64,000 nucleotides of DNA from JAAEPI01 sp965212145 (GCA_965212145.1 CBDBUY010000009.1:1054001-1118000), one strand, 5' to 3'; shown: positions 1-8,732, numbered from the stretch's first letter. A program made the numbers and translations. The notes: generated from the letters alone by a model not told the origin.

Positions 1-195
1 CTTCGTAAAAGCATTAATCACGAAACCTTTGCCGGCAGTGCTAATGCTTTCTTTGATGACTTGGGGCCCTTGAAGTGAAATTGCCATTTCACGTTGATCG
101 GAATGGGGGAGCCGCCAGCAGGCGAAAGCGTAACTGGAGTTTATCAATTTTGACAATAGCTCATCAATCGTGAATGAAGTAAGCTCTTTGATCAT
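1..195 (-). CDS. menF: Isochorismate synthase MenF, N-terminal fragment (runs off the window)
   Basis: Only the first 65 codons are present; the gene continues beyond position 1. The ATG at 195-193 opens a frame beginning MIKELTSFTIDELLSKLI, followed by AFACWRLPHSDQ, a start typical of Bacteroidota chorismate-binding enzymes (isochorismate synthase, chorismate to isochorismate, first step of menaquinone synthesis). The catalytic C-terminal domain is outside the window, so the call rests on the N-terminus and on context: its start overlaps the stop of the upstream MenI-like thioesterase as ATGA (192-195), implying translational coupling in a menaquinone operon. An anthranilate or aminodeoxychorismate synthase component is the alternative but fits the neighbour less well. 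Confidence 0.7.
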   Translation of the reverse strand, partial: MIKELTSFTIDELLSKLINSSYAFACWRLPHSDQREMAISLQGPQVIKESISTAGKGFVINAFTK

Positions 196-626
196 TTATT
201 CTTGATTATCGCGATTGTCAACCGACTCACCGCCACCAATTTATTTTCTTCATTAGTTATTTCAATGCTCCAAACGTGAGTTGTTCTTCCGATGTGCAAT
301 GGACTTGCCTTTCCAAAAACAAATCCAGCCCTGGCTGATCGGATATGATTTGCATTGATTTCTAAGCCAACAACACTGAACTTGGTCATATCTACAAGCA
401 GGGTAGAGGCGAAGCTTCCAAGCGACTCAGCTAAAGCTACATTGGCTCCACCATGCAACAATCCCATCGGTTGTTTTGTTCTGTGATCAACCGGCATTTT
501 GGCTACCAGATAGTCCGGCCCAACCTCGACCATTTCAATTCCCAAATGTCCAATCATACAGCCTTCGCCAATGGAATTAAGCTGTTTCAACTGAATTTCT
601 TCTGGAAATATCCGTTTCTCACTCAT
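192..626 (-). CDS. menI: Hotdog-fold thioesterase, MenI/YdiI-like (DHNA-CoA hydrolase)
   Basis: This 144-residue single hotdog domain matches the length and motif order of E. coli YdiI/MenI: LNSIGEG near residue 16, MPVDHRTKQPMGLLHGG (44-60), the catalytic-type Glu67 in ANVALAESLGS, GLEINANHIRSAR (87-99) and SRLTIAI near the C-terminus. MenI hydrolyses 1,4-dihydroxy-2-naphthoyl-CoA in menaquinone synthesis. The ATGA overlap with menF downstream supports that role over a generic phenylacetate-type (PaaI) thioesterase. It is presumably cytoplasmic and homotetrameric, as the family is. The start MSEKRIFPEE is the only reasonable Met. Confidence 0.85.
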   Translation of the reverse strand: MSEKRIFPEEIQLKQLNSIGEGCMIGHLGIEMVEVGPDYLVAKMPVDHRTKQPMGLLHGGANVALAESLGSFASTLLVDMTKFSVVGLEINANHIRSARAGFVFGKASPLHIGRTTHVWSIEITNEENKLVAVSRLTIAIIKNK

Positions 627-670
627 ATGGGCAAACCAAATTTAAAATGTCCTGAATACCAAAGAGACCA

Positions 671-1189
671 TCAAGTTAGATCGGCAAAAAGGTCGCCGGT
701 CTTAGGCAGATTTTGATGCCTTAAATGTTTGAGATAAAGCTGAGCACACGCATTGGCATCACTGAGGGCATCATGATGATTGAGTGGAATTTTGTACTTG
801 AGCGTTAGGTATTTCAGTCCTCTTTTGAAAATTTTTCGAGTGCACCTTTCTTCGAAATTTGGTTGGGCCAGTTCATAGTAATCGAGCGTGGATCTCAAAC
901 AATTCACATCAAAAGCTGAATTGTGCGCAACCAATACTTGGTCTTCTATGAGGTCCTTGATTTCTCCCCAGTAATCCCAAAAGTCAGGGGCTGACTCGGT
1001 ATCCTCAGGCTGAATGCCATGAACTTCAATGTTTTTGTAGAAATAAGAATTTCCAGGAGGACGAATCAGTTGATTTACTGTTTGTACTGTCTTTCCGTCT
1101 TCGATTCGAACAATTCCGATCTGGCATATACTAGTTGGACTCCAAGTAGCAGTCTCGAAATCAATGGCCGTAAATGCTTCAAGAGGCAT
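671..1189 (-). CDS. 3'-5' exonuclease, DnaQ/epsilon-like DEDDh family
   Basis: From the Met at 1189 this is a 172-residue stand-alone exonuclease. Exo I is FTAIDFETA (Asp10, Glu12), Exo II is LVAHNSAFDVNCLR (Asp94) and Exo III is HDALSDA (His139, Asp144), a complete DEDDh metal-binding set. A longer in-frame start at 1234 would add 15 hydrophobic residues ahead of MPLEAFTAIDFE; those residues overlap the fas1 terminator side and are unlike the family, so I use 1189. Family members proofread DNA or trim 3' ends in repair; the substrate here cannot be told. It lies 44 bp upstream of the thioesterase on the same strand and could share its transcript. Confidence 0.85.
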   Translation of the reverse strand: MPLEAFTAIDFETATWSPTSICQIGIVRIEDGKTVQTVNQLIRPPGNSYFYKNIEVHGIQPEDTESAPDFWDYWGEIKDLIEDQVLVAHNSAFDVNCLRSTLDYYELAQPNFEERCTRKIFKRGLKYLTLKYKIPLNHHDALSDANACAQLYLKHLRHQNLPKTGDLFADLT

Positions 1190-1220
1190 AGCCAAATATA
1201 TGGCCAAGCTGGTATAGACC

Positions 1221-1249
1221 AAAAAAAGGCCCACCCGAAAGGGTGGACC
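1221..1249 (-). terminator. Rho-independent terminator of the fasciclin gene
   Basis: On the minus strand a 9-bp stem (GGTCCACCC with GGGTGGGCC, one G-T pair) closes a TTTC loop and is followed by seven T residues (complement of 1221-1227). It sits just after the fasciclin stop codon at 1272 and before the exonuclease start at 1189, so it separates the two transcripts. Confidence 0.85.
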
Positions 1250-1271
1250 CGTTTAACCAAACCACTCTTCT

Positions 1272-1781
1272 CTACTTTTTCGGAGGCAGTATCACTTGGT
1301 CGATTACGTGAACTACTCCATTTGATGCTTCAATGTCAGCACTTACTACGTTTGCTCCGTTCACTTTGGCTCCATTCACGGTCGTGATTGTCACCTTGGC
1401 ACCATTGGCAGTAGTAGCCTTCATATTGTTCTTTAAATCTTTGGCATAGACCTTTCCTGGAACCACGTGGTAAGTCAAAATGGCCACAAGCTGTTCCTTA
1501 TTCTCTGGCTTCAACAAATTCTCCACAGTTCCAGCTGGTAGTGCAGCGAAGGCTTCATTTGAAGGAGCGAAAACAGTGAAAGGACCATCTCCTTGTAGGG
1601 TTTCCACAAGTCCTCCCGCCTTCAAGGCAGCAACAAGAGTGGACAGGATATCAGTTCCGACTGCAAGTTCAACGATATTTTTCGCTGGGTCTTTTTCTTC
1701 TTTCACGGGATCGGTATTGATCGCTTGAAGGACCGTTACTGAAGCTAAAAGAACAGCGATAACGAATGCTAATTTTTTCAT
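1272..1781 (-). CDS. Secreted fasciclin (FAS1) domain protein
   Basis: The start at 1781 (MKKLAFVIAVLLASVTVLQA) gives a clean Sec signal peptide; an upstream Met at 1841 would put 20 non-signal residues in front and is rejected. The 169-residue product is one FAS1 domain: H1 box FTVFAPSNEAFAALP, the central YHVVPGK and the H2 box NGVVHVIDQVILPP at the end. FAS1 domains are extracellular adhesion modules; in Bacteroidota such single-domain proteins are common periplasmic or surface proteins of unknown ligand. It is monocistronic, with its own terminator downstream. Confidence 0.92.
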   Translation of the reverse strand: MKKLAFVIAVLLASVTVLQAINTDPVKEEKDPAKNIVELAVGTDILSTLVAALKAGGLVETLQGDGPFTVFAPSNEAFAALPAGTVENLLKPENKEQLVAILTYHVVPGKVYAKDLKNNMKATTANGAKVTITTVNGAKVNGANVVSADIEASNGVVHVIDQVILPPKK

Positions 1782-1898
1782 TTTGTCTAATATTTTAGTT
1801 GTTATAGTTAGACAAACCTTAGCCGAGCAAAATTGGTTCACGGGGTGTGAAAAAAACTTCTTCCTCTAAGAAGTCGTTCTAAAAAAAGAATAAGATTA

Positions 1899-2726
1899 TT
1901 AGTCAGCCTTATCCAGCTGTCGCTGAATAGCGTCGAGCTTTTTCATGACTTTGGCATTTTCAGCTTGGACGAAATCTTTAATATTTTGTTCTTCTTCCTG
2001 CAACTCTTTTAGGCTGATTTCATTCATTGTATTTACCACAATTGCAATGAATATGTTCAGTGTGGTGTATGTGGCGATGAGAATAAAACTCACAAAATAC
2101 AGCGCTGAAAAAGGTACTCCGTCCATGACGGGTCTAGCTATAGCACTTGACCAACTTTCCAGAGTCATTACCTGAAATAGTGTATAAAATGAGCGACCTA
2201 AGTCCCCAAAATACTTGGGATACTCATCCGCAAACAAATTCACACCCACCACAGCGTAGATGTAATAGACAATGATCAGCAGGACAAATATCCATCCGAT
2301 GCTAGGTATCGATCTTAACAAAGACTCAATGATCAAACGAAGTTTGGGTAGATTCTTTAATAGCCTAAGGGTTCTGATAATTCTTAAGGCCCTGAATATG
2401 GAAAAAGAGCCAGCCGCTGGAAGAATGGAAACAGCCACAATGGCAAAGTCAAATACGTTCCATGCACTAGTCCAAAATCGCGCCCGATAAATCACAATCT
2501 TAAGTGCTATTTCAATGGTGAACATAGCCAAAATGATGAGATCAAAAGCATCGATGATAATTCCATATTTTGACATTACGGAGGGGAATGTCTCCAGCCC
2601 TATAAGCAATGAATTTATTACGATTATTACCGTGATGAAATTTTGAAATCTAGATGATTCCAGAAAACCCCTTAAAAAATGGTCTACTGCACCTAAATTA
2701 AAAATGTGAGCTTGTTTTGGTCTCAT
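1899..2726 (-). CDS. Voltage-gated sodium channel, NaChBac/BacNav family
   Basis: The 275-residue protein has the six-TM plan of a single-domain bacterial Nav channel. S4 carries arginines at three-residue spacing (Arg112, 115, 118, 121) in FRALRIIRTLRLLKN. The pore holds the selectivity filter TLESWSS (188-194), the hallmark of sodium-selective BacNav channels, preceded by FYTLFQVM, and S6 includes TLNIFIAIVVNTMNE. The tail (about 236-275) is a charged heptad-like coiled coil, as in NaChBac and NavAb where it tetramerises the channel. In marine bacteria such channels affect motility and Na+ or pH homeostasis. It appears monocistronic; the start MRPKQAH fits. Confidence 0.93.
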   Translation of the reverse strand: MRPKQAHIFNLGAVDHFLRGFLESSRFQNFITVIIVINSLLIGLETFPSVMSKYGIIIDAFDLIILAMFTIEIALKIVIYRARFWTSAWNVFDFAIVAVSILPAAGSFSIFRALRIIRTLRLLKNLPKLRLIIESLLRSIPSIGWIFVLLIIVYYIYAVVGVNLFADEYPKYFGDLGRSFYTLFQVMTLESWSSAIARPVMDGVPFSALYFVSFILIATYTTLNIFIAIVVNTMNEISLKELQEEEQNIKDFVQAENAKVMKKLDAIQRQLDKAD

Positions 2727-3062
2727 AGCTATTGGAAATGAATTAGTGGTTTGACGTTTCGCACAATTCAGTTCCGCAAAATAAAGTCATAACCTCATTT
2801 ATTACAGTTTGTTAATTGTTTTTATGATTATCATCGATTGAAGCCACGAGTAGCCACTTTTTAGAGCGCTTTAAATAACGGAATATAAGTTTTACCTGAA
2901 GGAAGCCAATTAATTGGGCAATCATTTCTAAATTGACTTAGATGATACCAAATCATAAATAGTACCTTTCGAGTTTACTTTGAACAGGCATCCCGATCTT
3001 GCAGTGGAGAAACCGTAATTCAAGAAGGAAACAAATTCAATAACATACAATTAACTAACAAA
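2727..3062. other. Intergenic region between divergent genes (sodium channel and GH16)
   Basis: 336 bp without a convincing gene. It must contain both divergent promoters. The stretch is AT-rich around 2795-2830, but I see no clear TTTG / TAnnTTTG promoter pair, operator repeat or structured RNA. Confidence 0.5.
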
Positions 3063-4217
3063 ATGAGTAGTTCGATGATATCTCCATTTATGTTACGATT
3101 GTTTTCATTAATCATTCTCTTAATTCCTGTTTTGCTAATTGCACAGGATCAATCTGCCATCTTTGGAAGTGCTTGTAATGGTTTTACTGGAAATGAAATC
3201 AATGAATCGGATTACGTACTTGTTTGGGCAGATGAGTTTTCAGAGGATGGGGAAATTTGTTCTGACAATTGGTTCCATCAGACAAAACTTCCAAATGGCA
3301 CCAGTTGGTGGAATGGTGAGTTGCAGCACTACACTGATCGTTTAGATAATTCGTTCGTAGAATCCGGCCTATTGAAAATTGTTGCCAAAAAGGAAACTTT
3401 CACAGACCAGGGGGAAACGAAAGAGTATACTTCAGCAAGGCTGAATTCAAAATATGCATTCACTTACGGTAAAGTTGAGGTTAAAGCAAAGCTTCCAGCA
3501 GGAGATGGAACCTGGCCGGCGATATGGACATTGGGACGAAATATTACCGAAAATGGGGGATACTGGGCTGACCAATATGGAACAACTGGGTGGCCGGCTT
3601 GTGGTGAAATAGATATTATGGAGCATTGGGGCAATAACCCCAACGTAATTCAAAGTGCACTACACACTCCTTCGAGTTCGGGAAATACGGAGAATAAAGG
3701 TTCAATAATGGGAAGTGATGTCAGTAACACTTTTCACGTTTATTCCATGATTTGGTCACCTGAGAAAATAGAGTTTTTTTTAGATGGGACGCTCTATTAC
3801 ACTTATTCACCCTCTGACAAGAATAGCTCCACATGGCCGTTCACAGAGCCACAATATATTCTATTGAATATTGCCATGGGAGGCGTTGGGGGTGCTATAG
3901 ATCCTGACTTTTCTGAAAGCACAATGGAAATTGACTATGTAAGAATCTATCGTAAAATTGAAGCCACCATAACCTTGGGCGTTGATAATCCACTGGTGAA
4001 AATTTACAACAATGGAAGATTGGTAAATGTCGAAGTTGATAATTCCATGATCGGATCACGTTTAGCCATCCTTAGCATTGACGGAAAGAAAATTGTTGAT
4101 CACTCGATCACTTCGAATCGAAGCTCAATGACTATCCAGTACGAGGGTCTGGTCATTGTTAAGATCATCGATCAAAACGGAAGACTTAAATCAATAAGTA
4201 AGCTAATGATAAGGTAA
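3063..4217 (+). CDS. Secreted glycoside hydrolase family 16 beta-glucanase
   Basis: A 384-residue secreted enzyme: Sec signal peptide (1 to about 27, ending LLIAQ), then a GH16 jelly roll with the catalytic motif CGEIDIMEHWG (nucleophile Glu182, Asp184, acid/base Glu187). WADEFS near residue 55, GEL-HYTDR, ARLNSKYAFTYGKVEVKAKLP and DGTWPAIWTLG are typical of laminarinase-like GH16_3 enzymes that cut beta-1,3(4)-glucans. The last 85 residues (about 300-384) form a beta-rich tail ending in GRLKSISKLMIR, resembling a type IX secretion sorting domain, which is inference. It stands alone, convergent with the TonB-like gene, 48 kb from the GH16 of the glucan locus. Confidence 0.9.
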   Translation: MSSSMISPFMLRLFSLIILLIPVLLIAQDQSAIFGSACNGFTGNEINESDYVLVWADEFSEDGEICSDNWFHQTKLPNGTSWWNGELQHYTDRLDNSFVESGLLKIVAKKETFTDQGETKEYTSARLNSKYAFTYGKVEVKAKLPAGDGTWPAIWTLGRNITENGGYWADQYGTTGWPACGEIDIMEHWGNNPNVIQSALHTPSSSGNTENKGSIMGSDVSNTFHVYSMIWSPEKIEFFLDGTLYYTYSPSDKNSSTWPFTEPQYILLNIAMGGVGGAIDPDFSESTMEIDYVRIYRKIEATITLGVDNPLVKIYNNGRLVNVEVDNSMIGSRLAILSIDGKKIVDHSITSNRSSMTIQYEGLVIVKIIDQNGRLKSISKLMIR

Positions 4218-4234
4218 ATTCTGATCAGACTCTT

Positions 4235-4912
4235 CTATCGTGTGAGCCTAAAGTTTATCGGAACAACCATCCTAACCGGTACTGGCATTCCCCTTTGTTT
4301 TCCTGGTTCGAATTTCGGAATTAGATTCATCACTCGAAGCGCTTCTTCATTACAGGCTCCTGCAATACCTTTTACCACCTTTAGCTCGTCAAGTGATCCG
4401 TCTTTAGTTACCACAAACTCTACGTAAACCCGACCTTCAATGCCCATACGCATGGCCATTTTCGGATACCTTATATTCTTCACCAAGAATTGATTGAAGG
4501 CATTCTGTCCTCCTGGGAACTCGGGCATGTCTTCAACGATTGTTAAAATCTCCTCCGATACCTCTTCTTCCGGAGCTTCAGTGAAAATAATTTCTTCTAT
4601 AAACGTTTCTTCTGTCACTTCTACATCTAGTTCCACCTCGACTTGCTCCTCAATTTCCTCTTCATCTGGGACTTCCACTATTTCAGGAATCTGAATTTTA
4701 GGGGGTGGTGGAGGTGGCTGAAAGGTTGGTGGAATTTCAAGAATGTCCTCAAAATCAGCCTCAATTTGTCCAAGATCAGTTAATTCCTGATCACTTGATG
4801 AAGGCATCTCAAAGGCAATAATGACCGCAAGAATACTGACGGTTAATCCAAGATTTCGAAAAGTTCCAACTCTTTTATTTACGTCGTATTTTGGGTTTTT
4901 CTTGAGTTCCAT
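4235..4912 (-). CDS. TonB-family energy transducer
   Basis: The 225-residue protein has a short cytoplasmic N-terminus (MELKKNPKYDVNKRVG), one TM helix (about 24-36), a Pro-rich stretch with six consecutive prolines near residue 65, an acidic Glu/Val-rich spacer and a C-terminal TonB domain (FPGG-AFNQFLVKNIRYPKMA, then GRVYVEFVVTKDGSL and PVPVRMVVPINFRL). It is anchored in the inner membrane and spans the periplasm to energise outer-membrane transporters such as SusC proteins. No exbBD genes are nearby, so its partner system cannot be assigned. The stop is 17 bp from the end of the convergent GH16 gene. Confidence 0.92.
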   Translation of the reverse strand: MELKKNPKYDVNKRVGTFRNLGLTVSILAVIIAFEMPSSSDQELTDLGQIEADFEDILEIPPTFQPPPPPPKIQIPEIVEVPDEEEIEEQVEVELDVEVTEETFIEEIIFTEAPEEEVSEEILTIVEDMPEFPGGQNAFNQFLVKNIRYPKMAMRMGIEGRVYVEFVVTKDGSLDELKVVKGIAGACNEEALRVMNLIPKFEPGKQRGMPVPVRMVVPINFRLTR

Positions 4913-5082
4913 AGTAAGAGCGTTTACCCTACGAAACGGTAATTAGTGGCAAGTTGTTTCCAGAATTAAAGAATGCTCAACTATTCTTCACGCCAATTCA
5001 GAGAAAACAATAACTATGGCCGCCCAAGTCACGTTGCGGTTTTATTAGATTGATTGGCATCAATATTGTATCTTAAAGAAAG

Positions 5083-5619
5083 ATGAAACACCTGATTGTT
5101 TTCGGTTTTCTATTTGTCTCACTCGTAATGCCCGTTTATGCACAAAACGTGCTAAGTGGAAGAATGAATCTAAAAAGTTATCACGATCTGGTAAGAAAAT
5201 TTAAAGCAGATAGCACGTACGAGAAAGCTTCTTTTTACCCTCGAAAAGCAATATCCTATAGAATCGATCTTGGCAAATCCATAAATCACAACTCAGGTCA
5301 AGAACAAAATGATCTGATAATTGCATCTGGAACAAAGGGTAGATTGATTTCTTATCGTGAAAGCAGCGAAAAAGGGAGGCTTGGAACTACTGTGACTTAT
5401 ACCATTCGCATTGATTTTGGTGATGGTGTAGTGATTCCGTTTTTCTCACAGTCTTTCTATAGTAGTGTTAAGCATGTGAAGAATTGGACATTAAAGAACT
5501 TTACACCAGTTGAAAACTTCGAGCTGGACGATTTAACCTACTTACTTAAAGGAGAAGGAGAAAAGTTAGGTTTGAATTATTCTTATTACGTTTCACCCTC
5601 AGGATACGCAAATCAGTAA
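5083..5619 (+). CDS. Exported protein of unknown function
   Basis: I do not recognise this 178-residue protein. It starts with a good signal peptide (MKHLIVFGFLFVSLVMPVYAQ), so it is periplasmic or outer-membrane associated. The body is polar and beta-rich, with GRLISYRESSEKGRLG and VTYTIRIDFGDGVVIPFFSQ as the most distinctive stretches, and has no cysteines or recognisable catalytic motif. It ends at GLNYSYYVSPSGYANQ. It is 67 bp upstream of the SDR gene and could be cotranscribed, but nothing connects them functionally. Confidence 0.75.
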   Translation: MKHLIVFGFLFVSLVMPVYAQNVLSGRMNLKSYHDLVRKFKADSTYEKASFYPRKAISYRIDLGKSINHNSGQEQNDLIIASGTKGRLISYRESSEKGRLGTTVTYTIRIDFGDGVVIPFFSQSFYSSVKHVKNWTLKNFTPVENFELDDLTYLLKGEGEKLGLNYSYYVSPSGYANQ

Positions 5620-5686
5620 TCCCTACTGACAGCCATTGGTCGGCCAATACCTGAAGAAGATTATCTTACAGGTTTTGAACCTATCA

Positions 5687-6445
5687 ATGAGAAAGAACAT
5701 ATTAATTACCGGGGCAAGCTCAGGCATTGGTAAAGGCATGGCCTTAGAATTTGCGAAGCAAGGTTGCAATCTCGCTTTATGCGCCAGACGCGTTGAAAAT
5801 CTCCAGACTCTAGAAAAAGAAATCCGAGACAATTTCCCTTCGGTCAATGTTTTTGTCCGCTCACTTGACGTAAATAATCCAGAAGAGGTCTTCACAGTTT
5901 TCAAATCTTTTAGAGAAGATTTCATAACAATCAACGAAAGGCTGGACAGGGTGATTGTGAACGCCGGAATAGGGAAGGGGGCTCCACTTGGAAAAGGATT
6001 TGAAAAGCAAAACATGCAAACTGCCTTGACCAATTTCTGCGCTGCTATCACTCAGTTCGAGGCTGCTTTGGAGATTTTTAGAGAACAGAATCACGGGCAT
6101 CTTGTGGCGATTTCATCCATGTCGGCATTCCGAGGGTTTCCGCGTGGAATGACCGTTTATGCCGCAACCAAAGCTGGTTTAAAAAGCCTGACTGAAGGTG
6201 TTCGTGTTGATCTGTTGAACAAGCCAATCAAAGTCTCAACGATCTTTCCTGGGTACATTGAATCCGAAATGACAGACGGGCTGGATAAAAAACCTCCATT
6301 TATGATCGAGCTTGAAAAAGGCTCGCGTTTATTGGTCAAGGCGATAAACAAAGAAAAGGCAAAGGCTTACGTGCCATTCTGGCCATGGTATTTCTTTAAG
6401 CATATCATGCCATTCATGTCTCTAAAAATGCTAAGAAAATTCTAA
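5687..6445 (+). CDS. Short-chain dehydrogenase/reductase (operon gene 1)
   Basis: The start at 5687 (MRKNILITGASSGIGKGMA) puts the NAD(P)-binding TGASSGIG motif at residues 8-15; the in-frame Met at 5636 would add 17 residues not seen in the family. NAG lies in DRVIVNAGIGKG, the catalytic Ser in VAISSMS and the Tyr/Lys pair in YAATK. The C-terminal segment WPWYFFKHIMPFM is hydrophobic, so membrane association is possible. It is the first gene of a four-gene set (spacings of 4 bp, 0 bp and a 4-bp overlap) with an ACAD and an APH-type kinase, so it probably oxidises or reduces a hydroxyacyl intermediate in the same route; substrate unknown. Confidence 0.87.
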   Translation: MRKNILITGASSGIGKGMALEFAKQGCNLALCARRVENLQTLEKEIRDNFPSVNVFVRSLDVNNPEEVFTVFKSFREDFITINERLDRVIVNAGIGKGAPLGKGFEKQNMQTALTNFCAAITQFEAALEIFREQNHGHLVAISSMSAFRGFPRGMTVYAATKAGLKSLTEGVRVDLLNKPIKVSTIFPGYIESEMTDGLDKKPPFMIELEKGSRLLVKAINKEKAKAYVPFWPWYFFKHIMPFMSLKMLRKF

Positions 6446-6449
6446 TTCA

Positions 6450-7676
6450 ATGAACTTCAAGCCATCTTCCAAATCACTTCAATATCTCGAGCGCTTGAAA
6501 TCGTTCATGGAAAAGCATGTATGTCCTTTTGAGATGGAGCTGCGCGCGTTCAACCAAGATCAAAATGAACGGAACGACTGGAGGATATGGAATGAACATC
6601 CCAAGTTGGATGAGCTGAAGAAGAAGGCTCAAGGCGAGAATATTTGGAACCTGTTCTTACCGGATGAAGAACATGGACAAGGACTCAGTGTACTGGAGTA
6701 TGCCCCTTTAGCAGAGGAAATGGGTAGGGTGTACAATTCCGCTGAGATATTCAATTGTAACGCACCTGATACTGGAAACATGGAAGTACTCCATCAGTTT
6801 GGTAGTGATGAGCAAAAGGAGCAATGGTTAAAGCCGATGTTAGCAGGTGAAATCAAATCGGTCTTTTGTATGACCGAACCCGATGTGGCTTCTTCAGATG
6901 CGACAAATATTCAAACGAGTATCGAGCCAGACGGTGATGAAATAGTAATAAACGGGAAAAAATGGTGGACGACCGGACTAGGTCACCCAGATGCTAGGAT
7001 TGCGATTGTTATGGGGCAAACTTCAGGTTCTGAAGATCGGCATAAGCAACACTCCATGATACTGGTGCCGCTTGATTCACCCGGCGTTGAGATAAAAAGA
7101 ATGCTAACCACCTTTGGGGCATACGATGGTCCGTCAGGTCACGGTGAAGTACATTTCAACAATGTCAGAGTAGCGAAAGAAAACCTTATTCAGGATTTTG
7201 GAGATGGTTTTCGCATTGCTCAGGGACGCTTAGGTCCGGGAAGAATTCATCACAGCATGCGTTGCATTGGTGCTGCTGAAAGGGCACTGGAACTAGCAAT
7301 AATGAGAAGCGGCACCAGATCGGCTTTTGGAAAACCTCTCGCGAAGTTGGGCGGTAACTCTGAGCGATTCGCAAAAGCAAGAATCGCCATTGATCAAGCC
7401 AGACTTCTTACACAATACGCAGCTTGGAAAATAGATGAACTAGGAGCTAAGGAAAGCATGACTGAGATATCCGCAATAAAGGTTGTCGCGCCAAATGTGC
7501 TGCAGGAGGTGACCGACATGTCCATGCAAATTCACGGTGGAGCCGGACTAAGTTCTGACTTACCATTGAGCAGTTTTTTCATTCAGGCCAGGGCGTTGCG
7601 CTTGGCGGATGGGCCGGACGAAGTACACATGCGGATGATATCCAGATTGGAATTCAAAAAATACCTCGGTGATTAG
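6450..7676 (+). CDS. Acyl-CoA dehydrogenase, ACAD10/ACAD11 type
   Basis: A 408-residue FAD flavoprotein with the acyl-CoA dehydrogenase signatures FCMTEPDVASSDATN (FAD/substrate loop), KWWTTGLGHPDARI, GPGRIHHSMRCIGAAERALE, RSAFGKPLAKLG and MQIHGGAGLSSD. Near the C-terminus LRLADGPDEVHMRMI replaces the usual YEGT box, so the catalytic Glu is represented by Asp387, as in ACAD10/11 and Lva-type enzymes. The next gene starts immediately after its stop and encodes the APH-type kinase that is fused to this domain in animal ACAD10/11. The pair therefore likely processes 4-hydroxyacyl-CoAs by phosphorylation and elimination (inference from that family). Confidence 0.92.
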   Translation: MNFKPSSKSLQYLERLKSFMEKHVCPFEMELRAFNQDQNERNDWRIWNEHPKLDELKKKAQGENIWNLFLPDEEHGQGLSVLEYAPLAEEMGRVYNSAEIFNCNAPDTGNMEVLHQFGSDEQKEQWLKPMLAGEIKSVFCMTEPDVASSDATNIQTSIEPDGDEIVINGKKWWTTGLGHPDARIAIVMGQTSGSEDRHKQHSMILVPLDSPGVEIKRMLTTFGAYDGPSGHGEVHFNNVRVAKENLIQDFGDGFRIAQGRLGPGRIHHSMRCIGAAERALELAIMRSGTRSAFGKPLAKLGGNSERFAKARIAIDQARLLTQYAAWKIDELGAKESMTEISAIKVVAPNVLQEVTDMSMQIHGGAGLSSDLPLSSFFIQARALRLADGPDEVHMRMISRLEFKKYLGD

Positions 7677-8732
7677 ATGAAGGATTTGGAAAGATCCGAA
7701 CGTCCAGGTGAAGAACTGAACCTGGATAAGTTGCTGCCTTGGATGCGTCAACATTGGCCAAACCTGAGCGGCAATCCAACTGTCACCCAATTCTCCGGTG
7801 GAGCTTCCAATTGGACGTATAGGCTTGTTTTCGAGGATCTAGATGTCATACTCCGAAGGGCACCTCTCGGCAAGAAAGCGAAGGGGGCTCATAACATGCC
7901 TCGTGAATTTGATTTTCAGAGAAACCTAAAGCCGCACTATTCCCATGTACCAGAAATGCTGGCAGTGTGTGAAAACCAGGCAGTTCTGGGATCCCAGTTT
8001 TACTTAATGGAGAGGATAGAAGGATTGATACTCAGGAAGAATTTGCCAGCCGTCATTTCTTGGGAACCTGAAATAGTGAAGCAGTTGTGCTTTTCTTTCT
8101 GGGACAAGCTGATCGAACTCCATCAGATCGATTATGAAAAACACGGATTAGGTCATTTAGGGAAAGGTGACGGCTATATTGAACGCCAAATTACCGGCTG
8201 GAGTAAACGATATAGCGATGCGGTAACATGGAATGTTCCGAAAGCCAAGAAGGTCATTCATTGGCTTGAACAAAATATGCCTAAAACTGAGCGTTTGTGC
8301 CTGATACACAATGACTTTAGATTAGATAATGTTGTATTGAAAAAAGATAATCCTTCGGAAATCATTGGGGTGTTGGACTGGGAATTAGCGGGCATTGGTG
8401 ATCCGTTGATGGATCTTGGTAACAGCATGGCCTATTGGGTAGAAGACGATGAGAATTTCTTTATTAAATCCATTCGGCGACAGCCGAGCAATGCCTCAGG
8501 AATGTTGAAAAGATCAGAAGTCATCGACTACTACTTGGAGAAAACGGGTTTTGAAGTAGATGATTTTAGTTTTTACAGAGTTTACGGACTTTTTCGGCTG
8601 GCTGGTATTGCGCAGCAGATTTACTATCGTTACTCCAAAGGATATACTAAAAACAAAGCTTTTCGCAATTTTTGGATGATCTCCTTTTATTTAATCAAGA
8701 CCTGTGAGAATACCATAAATAAAAGGAAATGA
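7677..8732 (+). CDS. APH-family phosphotransferase, ACAD10/11 (LvaA)-type hydroxyacyl-CoA kinase
   Basis: The 351-residue protein has the aminoglycoside-phosphotransferase fold: FSGGASNWTYRL (39-50, glycine loop), VILRRAPLG (lysine replaced by Arg-rich VILRR, typical of this branch), catalytic loop HNDFRLDN (211-218) and metal-binding DWE (234-236) in GVLDWELAGIGDPLMDLG. DLGNSMAYW is characteristic of the ACAD10/11-linked kinases rather than antibiotic resistance enzymes. Its ATG follows the ACAD stop with no gap, and its end overlaps the next SDR as ATGA. Predicted reaction: ATP-dependent phosphorylation of a 4-hydroxyacyl-CoA so that the ACAD can form the enoyl-CoA. Substrate chain length is unknown. 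Confidence 0.9.
   Translation: MKDLERSERPGEELNLDKLLPWMRQHWPNLSGNPTVTQFSGGASNWTYRLVFEDLDVILRRAPLGKKAKGAHNMPREFDFQRNLKPHYSHVPEMLAVCENQAVLGSQFYLMERIEGLILRKNLPAVISWEPEIVKQLCFSFWDKLIELHQIDYEKHGLGHLGKGDGYIERQITGWSKRYSDAVTWNVPKAKKVIHWLEQNMPKTERLCLIHNDFRLDNVVLKKDNPSEIIGVLDWELAGIGDPLMDLGNSMAYWVEDDENFFIKSIRRQPSNASGMLKRSEVIDYYLEKTGFEVDDFSFYRVYGLFRLAGIAQQIYYRYSKGYTKNKAFRNFWMISFYLIKTCENTINKRK

Noticed and set aside
7677..8732. Aminoglycoside resistance kinase
   Set aside because: The fold is right, but the DLGNSMAYW region and direct coupling to an ACAD gene place it with ACAD10/11-type kinases.
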